From Neoasaia chiangmaiensis (lineage in GTDB: Bacteria > Pseudomonadota > Alphaproteobacteria > Acetobacterales > Acetobacteraceae), in the NCBI RefSeq assembly GCF_002005465.1, contig NZ_CP014691.1:1736001-1800000 (forward strand): a stretch of DNA of 64,000 nucleotides, in the 5' to 3' direction. The notes below the pieces were generated by a model that saw nothing but the letters and a program-made list of their open reading frames with translations, ran no database searches and was not told the origin of the DNA. The position numbers were made by a program, and so were the translations under genes. Of the stretch, positions 52,970 through 61,683 are shown one piece after another. Within the stretch, counting starts at the first letter, position 1. Every line of letters starts with the position of its first letter.

Positions 52970-53695
52970 ATGCCCGCGCAAAAACCCCTCATCGGCGTCA
53001 CGCTCGACGCCGAACCCGGCGCACCCGGCGCCTTCTCGCGCTTCCCCTATTACGCCCTGCGCCAACACTATCTGGACGCCATCACCCACGCCGGCGGCAT
53101 TCCCGTCGCCCTTGGCCACCACCCCAACCACGCCGAAGCCCTCATGGCCCGGCTCGACGGCCTCGTCATCACCGGCGGCGCCTTCGATCTCGACCCCGCC
53201 CTCTACGGCGAGGCACCCCATCCCCAAACCACGCCCCAACCACAACGAACCACCGCCGAACGCGCCCTCCTGCGCGCCGCCCTCGCCCGCGACCTGCCGA
53301 TCCTGGGCATCTGCGGCGGCATGCAACTCCTCGCCGTCGCCTTCGGCGGCACTCTGATCCAGCACATCCCCGACACACACCCCAACGCCCTGCCCCACGA
53401 ACAACCCAACCCGCGCGACGAACCCGGCCACACCATCGCCATTACCCCCGGCACACACCTCGCCACCATGACCCACGCCACCACGATGCGCGTGAACTCC
53501 TCCCATCATCAGGCCGTCCGAACCCCCGGCGCACTGCGTATCAGCGCCCACGCCCCCGACGGCATCATCGAAGCCGTCGAACACCCCGAACACCCCTTCC
53601 GCCTCGGCGTCCAATGGCACCCCGAGTTCCTTATCGACCCCGCGGACCGGAATATTTTCGCATCTCTCGTCGAAACCGCACGATCCACCGCCTGA
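52970..53695 (+). CDS. Gamma-glutamyl-GABA hydrolase family protein (peptidase C26)
   Basis: A 241-residue class-I glutamine amidotransferase-like hydrolase (PuuD type). The nucleophile is Cys115 in GICGGMQLLA; the oxyanion/substrate segment DGLVITGGAFDLDP is present, and the His/Glu pair is in VQWHPEF. Relatives release GABA from gamma-glutamyl-GABA in putrescine breakdown, and here an aldehyde dehydrogenase of the succinate-semialdehyde type lies 1.5 kb downstream. Substrate is inferred. It is probably in an operon with the gene before it. Confidence 0.88.
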   Translation: MPAQKPLIGVTLDAEPGAPGAFSRFPYYALRQHYLDAITHAGGIPVALGHHPNHAEALMARLDGLVITGGAFDLDPALYGEAPHPQTTPQPQRTTAERALLRAALARDLPILGICGGMQLLAVAFGGTLIQHIPDTHPNALPHEQPNPRDEPGHTIAITPGTHLATMTHATTMRVNSSHHQAVRTPGALRISAHAPDGIIEAVEHPEHPFRLGVQWHPEFLIDPADRNIFASLVETARSTA

Positions 53696-53770
53696 ACGCG
53701 GCATTCCACACGTGCACCCGCCACCGAAATCCGCTATCCAGCCGCCGACGCAGCCGCACCAGGACCCATC

Positions 53771-54592
53771 ATGACCGACGACGCCCCATCCAACGCCCCC
53801 GCCGACAAAGGCGAGCGGATCGCGAAATGGCTCGCCCGCGCCGGCACCGCCAGCCGGCGCGACGTCGAACGCATGATCGAGGAAAGCCGCATCCGCCTCA
53901 ACGGCCAGCCCGTCACCCACCCCGCCACCTTCGTCCAGCCGGGCGACATCGTGCAGGTGGACGGCAAGGTCGTCGGCGCGGCCGAACACACCCGCGTCTG
54001 GCGCTACCATAAGCCCGACGGCCTCATGACAACCCACCGCGACCCGCAAGGCCGCCCCACCGTCTTCGAATCCCTCCCCGAAGGCATGCCCCGCGTCGTC
54101 AGCGTCGGCCGGCTGGACATCAACTCCGAAGGCCTGCTCCTTCTGACCAACGACGGCGCCCTTGCCCGCCGCCTGGAACTGCCGTCCAACGCCTGGGTCC
54201 GCCGCTACCGCGTGCGCGTCTTCGGCGTCGTGGACGAACGGCGCCTCGCCGCCCTCGCCAAGGGCTCGGAATTCGACGGCATCCAGTACGGCCCGATCGA
54301 AGCCGGGCTGGATTCGAAAAAAGGCGACAACGCCTGGCTCACCGTCTCCCTCCGCGAAGGCAAGAACCGCGAAATCCGCCGCGTCATGACCGGCCTCAAC
54401 CTGCATGTCAGCCGCCTCATCCGCGTCTCCTACGGCCCCTTCCAGCTCGGCACACTGCAAAAACGCGAACTGGAGGAAGTCCCCGGCAAGATCCTCCGCG
54501 AACAGATCCCCGGCCTCGCCGCCCCGGCCCGCGCACGCACCCGCGCCAGACGCATCACGCCCGACACCACCCCCGACACACAGGAAGACTGA
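53771..54592 (+). CDS. Pseudouridine synthase (RluB/RsuA family)
   Basis: A 273-residue RNA pseudouridine synthase. Residues 15-65 form an S4-like RNA-binding domain (RIAKWLARAGTASRRDVER), followed by the catalytic motif VVSVGRLDINSEGLLLL with Asp116. The segments LREGKNREIRRVM and VSYGPFQLGTLQ complete the domain. The last 40 residues are a basic/Pro-Thr tail. RluB modifies 23S rRNA in the peptidyl transferase centre; the exact target cannot be told. It overlaps rsmD by one base (TGATG). Confidence 0.88.
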   Translation: MTDDAPSNAPADKGERIAKWLARAGTASRRDVERMIEESRIRLNGQPVTHPATFVQPGDIVQVDGKVVGAAEHTRVWRYHKPDGLMTTHRDPQGRPTVFESLPEGMPRVVSVGRLDINSEGLLLLTNDGALARRLELPSNAWVRRYRVRVFGVVDERRLAALAKGSEFDGIQYGPIEAGLDSKKGDNAWLTVSLREGKNREIRRVMTGLNLHVSRLIRVSYGPFQLGTLQKRELEEVPGKILREQIPGLAAPARARTRARRITPDTTPDTQED

Positions 54593-55146
54593 TGCGCATC
54601 GTCGGCGGCGAACGGCGCGGCCTCACCCTCCGCGCCCCCGCCGGGCACACCACCCGCCCCACCGCCGACCGCACCCGTCAGGCCCTGTTCGACATGCTGC
54701 TTCACGCCCCATGGGGCGGCCGCGACCTGTTCGGCAACGCCGCCGTGCTGGACGTCTTCGCCGGCACCGGAGCGCTGGGACTGGAAGCCCTGTCACGCGG
54801 CGCCCCCCACGCGACGTTCATGGAAAAAGACCCCGCCGCCCGCGCCGCGATCGCCGCCAACATCGCCGCCTATCGCGCGGAATCCCGCACCCGCCTGCTC
54901 AACGCCGACGCCACGCGCCCACCCCGCGCCCCAACGCCTCACGCCATCGCCTTCCTCGACCCACCCTACGCACAGGATCTCGTCCCGCGCGCCCTGGACG
55001 CCCTCGCCCGACAGGGCTGGCTCACGCCAGACGCCCTCATCGTCGCCGAAACTGGCACGGACGAGCCGCCCCTCGCCATCGAAAACCCTCTCGCCGACCG
55101 CCGCTTCGGCGCCGCCCGGATCACGATCTGGCGCAACGCCGGATAA
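54592..55146 (+). CDS. rsmD: 16S rRNA (guanine966-N2)-methyltransferase
   Basis: A 184-residue SAM methyltransferase. It opens with MRIVGGERRGLTLRAPAGH, typical of RsmD, has the SAM motif VLDVFAGTGALGLEALSRG, the EKD acidic residue, and the catalytic DPPYAQDLV motif. It methylates G966 of 16S rRNA. The start overlaps the RluB stop, with AGGAAG upstream, so the two rRNA-modification genes are coupled. Confidence 0.92.
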   Translation: MRIVGGERRGLTLRAPAGHTTRPTADRTRQALFDMLLHAPWGGRDLFGNAAVLDVFAGTGALGLEALSRGAPHATFMEKDPAARAAIAANIAAYRAESRTRLLNADATRPPRAPTPHAIAFLDPPYAQDLVPRALDALARQGWLTPDALIVAETGTDEPPLAIENPLADRRFGAARITIWRNAG

Positions 55147-55231
55147 GCGGGCCTATACTTTCAGCCCACATGCTTTCATTGTAACGGCCAAGCGTGCCGC
55201 CACCCCGCCGCACGCGTCAGGGAGGCCACAG

Positions 55232-56629
55232 ATGTCGAACCAGAACACGAACGGCGCGGCCGTCTCACGCAACCCCGCCACTGGCGAAACCCTCGCCACA
55301 TACACCTTCCAGACCCCGCAGCAGATCGACCGCCTGCTCGACGACAACACGGCAGCACGCACCCTCTGGCGCGATACCCCCATGAACGAGCGCGTCGCAA
55401 CCTATCACCGCCTGACCACCATCCTGCGCGAACGTCAGGACGCCCTCGCCGCCACCATTACCGCCGAAATGGGCAAGACGATCGACGCCAGCCGCGCCGA
55501 AGTCCGCAAATGCGCCGATACCATCGACTGGGTCGCCGATAACGGCCCCGCCATCCTGGCCGACGAACCCGCCCCCATCGACGGCGACGACACCGTCTAC
55601 GTCTCCTTCCTGCCCATCGGCACGATCCTGGCCGTCATGCCCTGGAACTTCCCGCTGTGGCAGGCCATCCGGGCCGCAGGCCCCATCATGCTCTCCGGCA
55701 ACGGCTTCCTCCTGAAACACGCCCACACCACCATGGGATCGGCCTTCGCACTTCAGGACGCCTATGAGGCCGCCGGCTTCCCGAAAGGCCTGTTCGCCAA
55801 CCTGAACGTCGCCAACGACACCGTCGCCCAGGTCATCGAAGACCCACGGATCGCCGCCGTCACCGTCACAGGCAGCATGCGCGCCGGCTCGGCCGTCGCA
55901 TCGACAGCCGGCAAGGCACTCAAGAAAAGCCTCCTGGAACTCGGCGGCACGGACGCCTTCATCGTCCTGGCCGACGCCGACATCGAACGCGCCGTCGAGG
56001 TCGGCATCCAGGCCCGCTTCCAGAACGCCGGCCAGGTCTGCCTCGCCGCCAAGCGCTTCATCCTGGAACAGCCGATCGCCGAGGAATTCACCCGAAAATT
56101 CGTCGAAGCCGCAAGAAAGGTGAAAGCCGGCGACCCGCTCGACCCCGCCACCACCATCGGCCCGATGGCCCGCGGCGACCTGCGCGACGAACTCCACGAT
56201 CAGGTCGAACGCACGCTCGGCGCGGGCGCACGCCTCCTGCTCGGCGGCCGGAAAATCGACGGCATCGGCAATTTCTACGAACCCACCGTGCTGGCCGACG
56301 TGCAACCCGGCATGGCCGCGTTCGACGAGGAAACATTCGGCCCTGTCGCCGCCCTCACCACCGCCCGCGACACCGAACACGCCATCGAACTCGCCAATAC
56401 CAGCGAATACGGCCTGAGCGGCAATATATGGACAGCCGATATCGCCGCCGCCCGCCAGATCGCGCGCCGTCTCGAAACCGGCGGCGTCTTCATCAACGGC
56501 TTCTCCGCCTCAAATCCCCGCATCCCCGTCGGCGGCGTGAAGAAAAGCGGCTACGGCCGGGAACTATCCCATTTCGGCCTCCGCGAATTCACCAACCCCC
56601 AGGTCGTCTGGGCCAAAACCCACCCCTGA
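55232..56629 (+). CDS. NAD(P)-dependent aldehyde dehydrogenase (succinate-semialdehyde type)
   Basis: A 465-residue aldehyde dehydrogenase. It has the PWNFPLWQAIRAAGPIM cofactor segment, LLELGGTDAF with the catalytic Glu, and NAGQVCLAAKRF with the nucleophilic Cys; EETFGPVAAL and IPVGGVKKSGYGRELS complete the fold. The overall sequence resembles succinate-semialdehyde dehydrogenases (GabD/Sad group). A GGGAGG RBS precedes the ATG. It is probably monocistronic, after a divergent-free gap from rsmD. Confidence 0.88.
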   Translation: MSNQNTNGAAVSRNPATGETLATYTFQTPQQIDRLLDDNTAARTLWRDTPMNERVATYHRLTTILRERQDALAATITAEMGKTIDASRAEVRKCADTIDWVADNGPAILADEPAPIDGDDTVYVSFLPIGTILAVMPWNFPLWQAIRAAGPIMLSGNGFLLKHAHTTMGSAFALQDAYEAAGFPKGLFANLNVANDTVAQVIEDPRIAAVTVTGSMRAGSAVASTAGKALKKSLLELGGTDAFIVLADADIERAVEVGIQARFQNAGQVCLAAKRFILEQPIAEEFTRKFVEAARKVKAGDPLDPATTIGPMARGDLRDELHDQVERTLGAGARLLLGGRKIDGIGNFYEPTVLADVQPGMAAFDEETFGPVAALTTARDTEHAIELANTSEYGLSGNIWTADIAAARQIARRLETGGVFINGFSASNPRIPVGGVKKSGYGRELSHFGLREFTNPQVVWAKTHP

Positions 56630-56739
56630 CGACACACCCGCCATCCCCGGCATCGAGACGGCCACACAGGACGCGCCCCAACGTATGGATGAATAACCCG
56701 GTGAGCGTATCTGATTGCATGACTTGACCGTCCAGAGAC

Positions 56740-57096
56740 GTGGCATCTGCATCGGTCCTTCGATCGTTGGCACAGCGTCGGCCGATGGTGGAGGACTACT
56801 GGCGGCGCTGCGATCCGGCCTTCATGGACGGAGCGGGCGCCGAGAGCTTCTCGGCGTTCCTGTCCCGTGTCCGTCTCCTGCGCGCCCGACTGCAGGACGC
56901 GTCCGAGGCCTTCATCGTCGTTTTCGCCCATGGCCAGGTCATGCAGGCGCTTCGGCTGATCACGGCAATGCCGGACGCCGACAACGGGACTGTCATGGCG
57001 CTCTTCCCGACCTATGACCGGGATAACCCGATCGCCAACATTCAGGTGATTGTCCTGTCAGGAGACGACATCGTCGACTGCACCGTCAGCCTCTGA
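56740..57096 (+). pseudogene. Truncated histidine phosphatase (phosphoglycerate mutase family)
   Basis: The C-terminal half of a histidine phosphatase is readable: MVEDYWRRCDPAFMDGAGAESF, LSRVRLLRARLQDASEAFIVV then FAHGQVMQALRLI carrying the second active-site His. The N-terminal half with the RHG motif is missing; a GTG at 56740 could start translation but the catalytic phosphohistidine would be absent. It marks the start of the mosaic right-hand island. Confidence 0.65.
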
Positions 57097-57121
57097 GCCG
57101 GGGACAGGCTGCCGGCAGGCC

Positions 57122-57147
57122 AAAAAGGGGGTGTGATTTATCACGCC
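57122..57147 (-). terminator. Weak terminator after the GH19 gene
   Basis: An 8-bp imperfect stem (GGTGTGAT with ATCACGCC) with a 2-nt loop is flanked by five T residues on the minus strand, 20 bp after the GH19 gene stop. The very short loop weakens the case. Confidence 0.35.
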
Positions 57148-57167
57148 TTTCGATCGGTTGGGCACGA

Positions 57168-57824
57168 TCAGGCGACAGACAAGGCATTCAGAGCCGTGCG
57201 GTAATAGGCCAACCTTTCTGCCAGAGCATTGTGACCGCCATTGATCGCCCGTGTCAGACGGCGGTTGACGTGTTCGATACTTGAGGGATCCTCAGGATCC
57301 AGGCTATCCGCAACGGTGTTGAGATGCTTAAGGCGGGCGAAGAAAAATGCCGCCACGTCCATGTCTGTTCCCGGATCGTCCTCCAGAATTGATGGTCTTG
57401 AAGTCAGGGGCAGATCGAGGCCCTGGCCTACCTTGTTGTAATTGTCTCTTCCTGTAATCTGAATTCCGCCCCTTCCGCGATAGTTATATCCATCTCCTAC
57501 CGTATTGTTTCCCAGATCACGCCGGTTTCCGTACCAATAATCGAAGTAGTCGCGTTGTGAGGTCGCAGTATGTGCGGGTCTGTCTGAACCCGGCAGATGA
57601 AAACCCTTGCGTTTCGTCCAGCCTTCATGCGTGCGTCGCAATTCGAAACTTTCGACAGCCAGTTGCGACAGAAAGGCCGCGGCCCTGAAGGACGTGTTGA
57701 TCGCATAAACGCCCATGGCTGCATTCAGGGGAGCGAAATAGCGCACCGGGGCATGCGGCATGATGCGACGCAGGGTCAGAAACGGTATGGGCAGTACATT
57801 TCCTGAATATGCTGTGGCGGCCAT
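57168..57824 (-). CDS. GH19-family muramidase/chitinase-like protein
   Basis: A 218-residue enzyme-like protein without signal peptide. The GH19 hallmarks are FLSQLAVESFELRRTHEGW, with the putative catalytic pair Glu58 and Glu67, and GDGYNYRGRGGIQITGRDNY, the substrate-binding core of phage-type GH19 lysozymes. It should cleave peptidoglycan glycan strands. ATG 57824 is used since GAGGG lies upstream and the longer reading is non-homologous. The gene follows a secreted periplasmic protein by 19 bp. Absence of an export signal next to a probable immunity gene suggests delivery by a secretion system (T6SS) or a phage-lysin origin. Confidence 0.8.
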   Translation of the reverse strand: MAATAYSGNVLPIPFLTLRRIMPHAPVRYFAPLNAAMGVYAINTSFRAAAFLSQLAVESFELRRTHEGWTKRKGFHLPGSDRPAHTATSQRDYFDYWYGNRRDLGNNTVGDGYNYRGRGGIQITGRDNYNKVGQGLDLPLTSRPSILEDDPGTDMDVAAFFFARLKHLNTVADSLDPEDPSSIEHVNRRLTRAINGGHNALAERLAYYRTALNALSVA

Positions 57825-57843
57825 GGCAATACTTAACCCTCGG

Positions 57844-58365
57844 TTAAGGAAAGAAACCATCAGGTATCTCGAAGTCGTAAGGTGGCGTTTCAGCATGAAG
57901 ACCGTCCCGCCGGAAAAGGGAGGGGCCAAGACTGGATAATGTGCCTCCGTGGCAGGCCAGATTAGTGACCTCCTTATCGCCCCGTGCCACGGCAACGCCA
58001 CCGACGAGCGTCGTTTCATCATGCTGCCCCCAGCGTCCGCTCGCGCGGAAGATGGTGTAGCGAAGTCCTTTCCTGATGAACGTGACATAGGCCCCCCCGC
58101 CGCCTGAAAAAGTCAGCGTATCGGCGTTAAATGCGGGTGAAGCCGTATCGTCATCAGCGGGATAGGACATTTCGACATTGCCCGGTTTGCCGAACCTGTA
58201 ATGCAACTTCACACCGTCCTCGCAGATAGAGACGACCCCCTTGTCTGTCTCGCAGGAGAACACCGCGCGTTCCCGACTGGCGCAGAGGCCGGTATTTGCC
58301 CATCCTGCCGTGGTCGGCCCCAGAATAGATATAAACAGCAATGGTACAAAAATGCGGTACGCCAT
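57844..58365 (-). CDS. Periplasmic Cys-containing protein, candidate immunity to the GH19 enzyme
   Basis: A 173-residue protein with a signal peptide (residues 1-24; hydrophobic FVPLLFISILG, cleavage after GWA). The mature part has TGLCASRERAVFSCETDK and VSICEDGVKLHYRFGKPG, then NLACHGG, giving four Cys residues suited to two disulfides. A related family of small periplasmic proteins with the same C-x-n-C-x-n-C layout exists but is uncharacterised. It precedes the GH19 gene by 19 bp on the same strand. Periplasmic location and coupling support an inhibitor/immunity role, inferred only. Confidence 0.6.
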   Translation of the reverse strand: MAYRIFVPLLFISILGPTTAGWANTGLCASRERAVFSCETDKGVVSICEDGVKLHYRFGKPGNVEMSYPADDDTASPAFNADTLTFSGGGGAYVTFIRKGLRYTIFRASGRWGQHDETTLVGGVAVARGDKEVTNLACHGGTLSSLGPSLFRRDGLHAETPPYDFEIPDGFFP

Positions 58366-58507
58366 GTTCGCTGCCTCCTGATCCCGTCATCCTCCGATTT
58401 TTTACCCTGCTTGTGCCAAGGGTGTGAAGTGCCCCTTGAACGTCTGGTAGCCCTTACCCTCTCACAGACGGGCCATTACCTAGGGGCCTCACTAAATATC
58501 TGTTCTA

Positions 58508-58998
58508 GGGCCTGTTAGGTCTTGAATAACGGAACGGACTGCATAGCTGCTGATGATGAGCATGATGCAGTCTGTCTTTTCCGATACCGCATGGTCCATA
58601 TGGGAGCCTTTAATCGAGGAAGTGCGTCCGAAGAGGAAGACCCCACCGAAAAACCTTCGACGGACGATCTCCGCGATTTTCTGGCGTCATCAGAACGGCG
58701 CGAAATGGCGCGCCCTTCCGTCTGAGTTTGGTCCCTGGTGGATTGCCGCACAGTTGTTCATTCGCCGGTCGAAGCTCGGTGTGTGGGAGCGCCTCTTTGA
58801 AAAGCTCAAAGACAGGGATCAGGCTCTCGGCATGGTCTTTCTCGATGGCACGACGATCCGTGCCCATCACAAGGCGGCCGGGGCCGCCAAAAAGGGGGAT
58901 ACAGAGGACGCCTCAGGGATCGTGAGGCGCCTGGCCACTCACGTGAAAGCTTTGGCACCAAGGTCTGCGTAGCTGCGGATGGACATGGCAGGGCAAGC
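58508..58998 (+). mobile_element. Left part of an IS5-family element, truncated
   Basis: The left end reads GGGCCTGTTAGGTCTTGAA, typical of a terminal repeat. The transposase start (58553) gives MMSMMQSVFSDTAWSIWEPL, then PPKNLRRTISAIFWRHQNGAKWRALPSEFGPW and DQALGMVFLDGTTIRAHHKAAG. A frame change near 58935 leads into HSRESFGTKVCVAADGHGRA, which continues the family order, and the element is then cut near 58998 where a different IS sequence begins. Hence no full transposase is present. Confidence 0.75.
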
Positions 58999-59771
58999 CT
59001 TGAGCAGACGGACACTGACGGACGAGCAATGGAGCCGGATCGAAGGCCATCTTCCCGGCCGGCTCGGAACGCCCGGGCGGAGCGGCGTTGACAATCGACT
59101 GTTCGTGGGTGCGATCTTGTGGATGGCCGGCAATGCGGCGCGCTGGCGCGACCTGCCAGACGTGTTCGGCAAATGGACCGCGGTCCACGCTCGTTTTCGA
59201 CGTTGGTCACACGCGGGTGTCTGGGAAAGACTTTTCCATGCCCTGGCCGATACGCCGGACTTCGAATATGTCCTGATCGACAGCACCATCTCGAAGGTTC
59301 ATGCCGATGCGACGGGCGCAAAAGGGGGCTGAAGTTGCCGCCATCGGTCGTTCGCGCGGCGGCCTGACGACCAGGCTGCACGCTGTCGTCGATGCGATCG
59401 GCCTCCCGCTGCGGCTCCATCCGACGCCGGGACAATACGGCGACCGACCCCAGGCCGAGGCTCTCCTGTCCGGCCTGCAGGGCGTCGGCCATGTCATCGC
59501 CGACGCCGCCTTACGACGCAGACCCGCTACGCGCCTTCATCGCTGATGATCTCGGCGCAACCGCGCAGATCAAGGCCAATCCCAGCCGGGCCAGCATACC
59601 TCCGATCAACTGGAGCCTCTACAAGGAGCGCCATCAGATCGAATGCTTCTTCAATAAACTCAAACGCTTCCGCAGAATCGCCTTGCGATGCGAGAAAACG
59701 CTCACCGCCTTCATGGGCTTCGTCCATCTCGCATGCTCCATGATCTGGATACGCTGAATGCAGACAGCGCC
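58999..59771 (+). mobile_element. Right part of a second IS5-family element with frameshifts
   Basis: The reading frame begins LSRRTLTDEQWSRIEGHLPG (no left terminal repeat), continues to KVHADATGAKGG at a TGA (59330-59332), then carries on in the -1 frame as EVAAIGRSRGGLTTRLHAVVD, as in IS427-group elements that frameshift. A second, disabling frame change near 59510 separates DAALRR from the C-terminal LRAFIADDLGATAQIKANPS. The right end is GCAGACAGCGCC at 59771. It directly abuts the first element, so the two are fused remnants. Confidence 0.7.
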
Positions 59772-59937
59772 TAGACGTCGAGATCAGCTTCGGTCTGGCA
59801 AGGGAGACGAACAGCCACGGAATTTGTACAGACAAAAGAATGGAAAAAATCACGCGCGGGTGTCCTGATGAACACATCTCGCACCACCCGCTGTCAACGT
59901 GCTTTCCCCGGACCAATCTCCCCATGCCACTGATCGT

Positions 59938-60372
59938 ATGACAATGCTGAAATATCTCTTCCACGAAGGATCCATCGATCTCCCGGAAGGCACTCGTGAT
60001 GACAGTGTTCAGATTTTCACGATACCCGTCCCGGACGTTCTCCCCTTAAGCCTTACAATCCGCCGGCAAGTTCGCTTGCCAGAGATTGCCCTGGCCGATT
60101 GGGCAAGCGCCGATCTGACAGAACGCGGACGTCGAGATTCCACTTTCGCGCTACATTGGCGTCGGGCGCATTCCTTTTCGGGTCGGTCCAGCGTGATTGC
60201 GGCAACGTCCTATGACAGGGGCAATGAAACGGTGGGCCAACGGATTGTTTATGTCGACAACGGACGCACCTGCATCATACTGACGATCAGCGTCCCTGGA
60301 GAATTTCAGTCGACGCAACTGAACATGACCAATAGCGTCTTCGGAAGTCTTCGGCTCACCGATCCCGAGTAA
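59938..60372 (+). CDS. DUF1795/DcrB-like protein (Eag-type T6SS adaptor candidate)
   Basis: A 144-residue cytoplasmic protein. It starts with a short strand segment LKYLFHEGSIDLPEG, then DDSVQIFTIPVPDVLPLSLTI, ending with STQLNMTNSVFGSLRL, the layout of the DUF1795/DcrB fold used by T6SS Eag chaperones. ATG 59938 is chosen; ATG 59944 is also possible, and neither has a good RBS. It is the first gene of the PAAR cassette. Eag proteins usually bind transmembrane regions of effectors, yet none is visible in the effector here. Confidence 0.65.
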   Translation: MTMLKYLFHEGSIDLPEGTRDDSVQIFTIPVPDVLPLSLTIRRQVRLPEIALADWASADLTERGRRDSTFALHWRRAHSFSGRSSVIAATSYDRGNETVGQRIVYVDNGRTCIILTISVPGEFQSTQLNMTNSVFGSLRLTDPE

Positions 60373-60394
60373 CACACGCAAAGGTCAGCACATC

Positions 60395-60760
60395 ATGCCC
60401 GACGCCAGACCCGCGGCACGGATTTCCGATATGCACGAATGTCCCGAGCATGTTGGCGGCCCCATCATGCTAGGCTCTCCGAATGTCTTCATCGGCGGAC
60501 TGCCAGCCGCGCGCATCGGCGATATGGGCCTGTGTGTCGGACCTGAAGACGCTATTATTGAGGGATCGGCAACGGTATTCATCAATGGCCGTCCTGCGGC
60601 CCGTATGGGCGATATGACGGCTCACGGGGGCGTCATCATCGGAGGCTGCCCGACTGTTCTCATCGGAGATGGTGTCAGTTTTGGGAACGGCAGCTTCCCC
60701 GGCGCTCCCTGCCCGCGCAAGGCCGCCGCCGCAGGGGCGCCGTTCTACGAACCGTCTTGA
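60395..60760 (+). CDS. PAAR-domain protein (T6SS spike tip)
   Basis: A 121-residue protein made of one PAAR domain: PAARISDMHECPEHVGGPIM, then GLPAARIGDMGLC and GRPAARMGDMTAHGG, with repeated VFI-G/V-x-ING turns. It should cap the VgrG spike and carry effectors. The C-terminal 25 residues are Pro/Gly/Ala-rich. It is 22 bp after the DUF1795 gene, and its stop overlaps the TTG start of the DUF4123 gene, so it is in the same operon. Confidence 0.92.
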   Translation: MPDARPAARISDMHECPEHVGGPIMLGSPNVFIGGLPAARIGDMGLCVGPEDAIIEGSATVFINGRPAARMGDMTAHGGVIIGGCPTVLIGDGVSFGNGSFPGAPCPRKAAAAGAPFYEPS

Positions 60761-61683
60761 GCCAGTCTGCCGCGAGCGCGGTCAAGTCCGTCCTGGACTC
60801 GATTCGAGAAAGGATTGCCCGATGGGGAGATGGCCCGGTTCATGTCGCCATGGATGGGGCACTCTTTGATGATCTTCCCGATATGCTCCGGAGGGCCGAC
60901 TTCGAAAGCCGCCCTTTGTTTATCGAGCAGTCCGACCCCAAGATGCGCCGTGACGGCCCACATGCCGTCGTGTTTCCGCGCGAGCGTCTGGATGACTTCC
61001 TGATACTGCCCGACGTTACAAAAGGCGGTGTTTTCTGGAATGTCCCCAACTGTGACGCCATGACGTTCTACCGACATCTGCGAGGGCTGAACATGGCGCG
61101 ACTGCCGACGCCGGCAACTGTCGAGCTATCGTCCGGCAGAAAGACGCGTATGGTCGTATTTCGCCACTTCGATCCCGCAAGTGTTCTGGTGACGCTGCCG
61201 GTCATGACGCCGACGCAGAGGGCGCGCATGTTCGGCCCCGCGCACGCTTTGCTCTTGGATACCCAGAGCCGGCAGGGCACGCTTGAAGCACGTCGCCGCA
61301 ATAATTGGCCAGATGCTGAAAAAGGACCGCTCACCTTCAGCCGGGCACAAATGGACCAGGTCTCGGATGCCATGGTCGCGCGATCCCGCCACAACGTCAT
61401 GGAATTTCTGAGAAGGGAAGCACCTGGCAGCACGAGCGATGCGTCCGACGACGTTCTTCTGTTTTTCGTCAAAGAAACGGAGCGACTTGCGCGCCACTGG
61501 GGCTTGACCACCGAGAAAGGCTTTAAGGCCTTCGCATGGATCCGGCTCCGGTCAAATGGAGAGGCCTTCGAGATGAACGATGTAAAAGCGTTCATCACTG
61601 ACGGTCAGGCCGCTCCTGACGAACAGGCCCACGCCATAATGCAGGAGGTCATGCGGCGGGACCGGAAGGGGGCTGAGCGATGA
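60757..61683 (+). CDS. DUF4123 T6SS effector chaperone (Tap/TEC-like)
   Basis: A 308-residue protein of the DUF4123 family, which loads effectors onto VgrG/PAAR. It has VHVAMDGALFDDLPDMLRRA, HAVVFPRERLDDFLIL and VVFRHFDPASVLVTLP then RMFGPAHALLLD, the usual core. The C-terminal half is helical (QAHAIMQEVMRRDRKG). A TTG start overlapping the PAAR stop (TTGA) is inferred because no ATG is close by; translation is probably coupled. Its end overlaps the effector start (ATGA). Confidence 0.85.
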   Translation: MSQSAASAVKSVLDSIRERIARWGDGPVHVAMDGALFDDLPDMLRRADFESRPLFIEQSDPKMRRDGPHAVVFPRERLDDFLILPDVTKGGVFWNVPNCDAMTFYRHLRGLNMARLPTPATVELSSGRKTRMVVFRHFDPASVLVTLPVMTPTQRARMFGPAHALLLDTQSRQGTLEARRRNNWPDAEKGPLTFSRAQMDQVSDAMVARSRHNVMEFLRREAPGSTSDASDDVLLFFVKETERLARHWGLTTEKGFKAFAWIRLRSNGEAFEMNDVKAFITDGQAAPDEQAHAIMQEVMRRDRKGAER

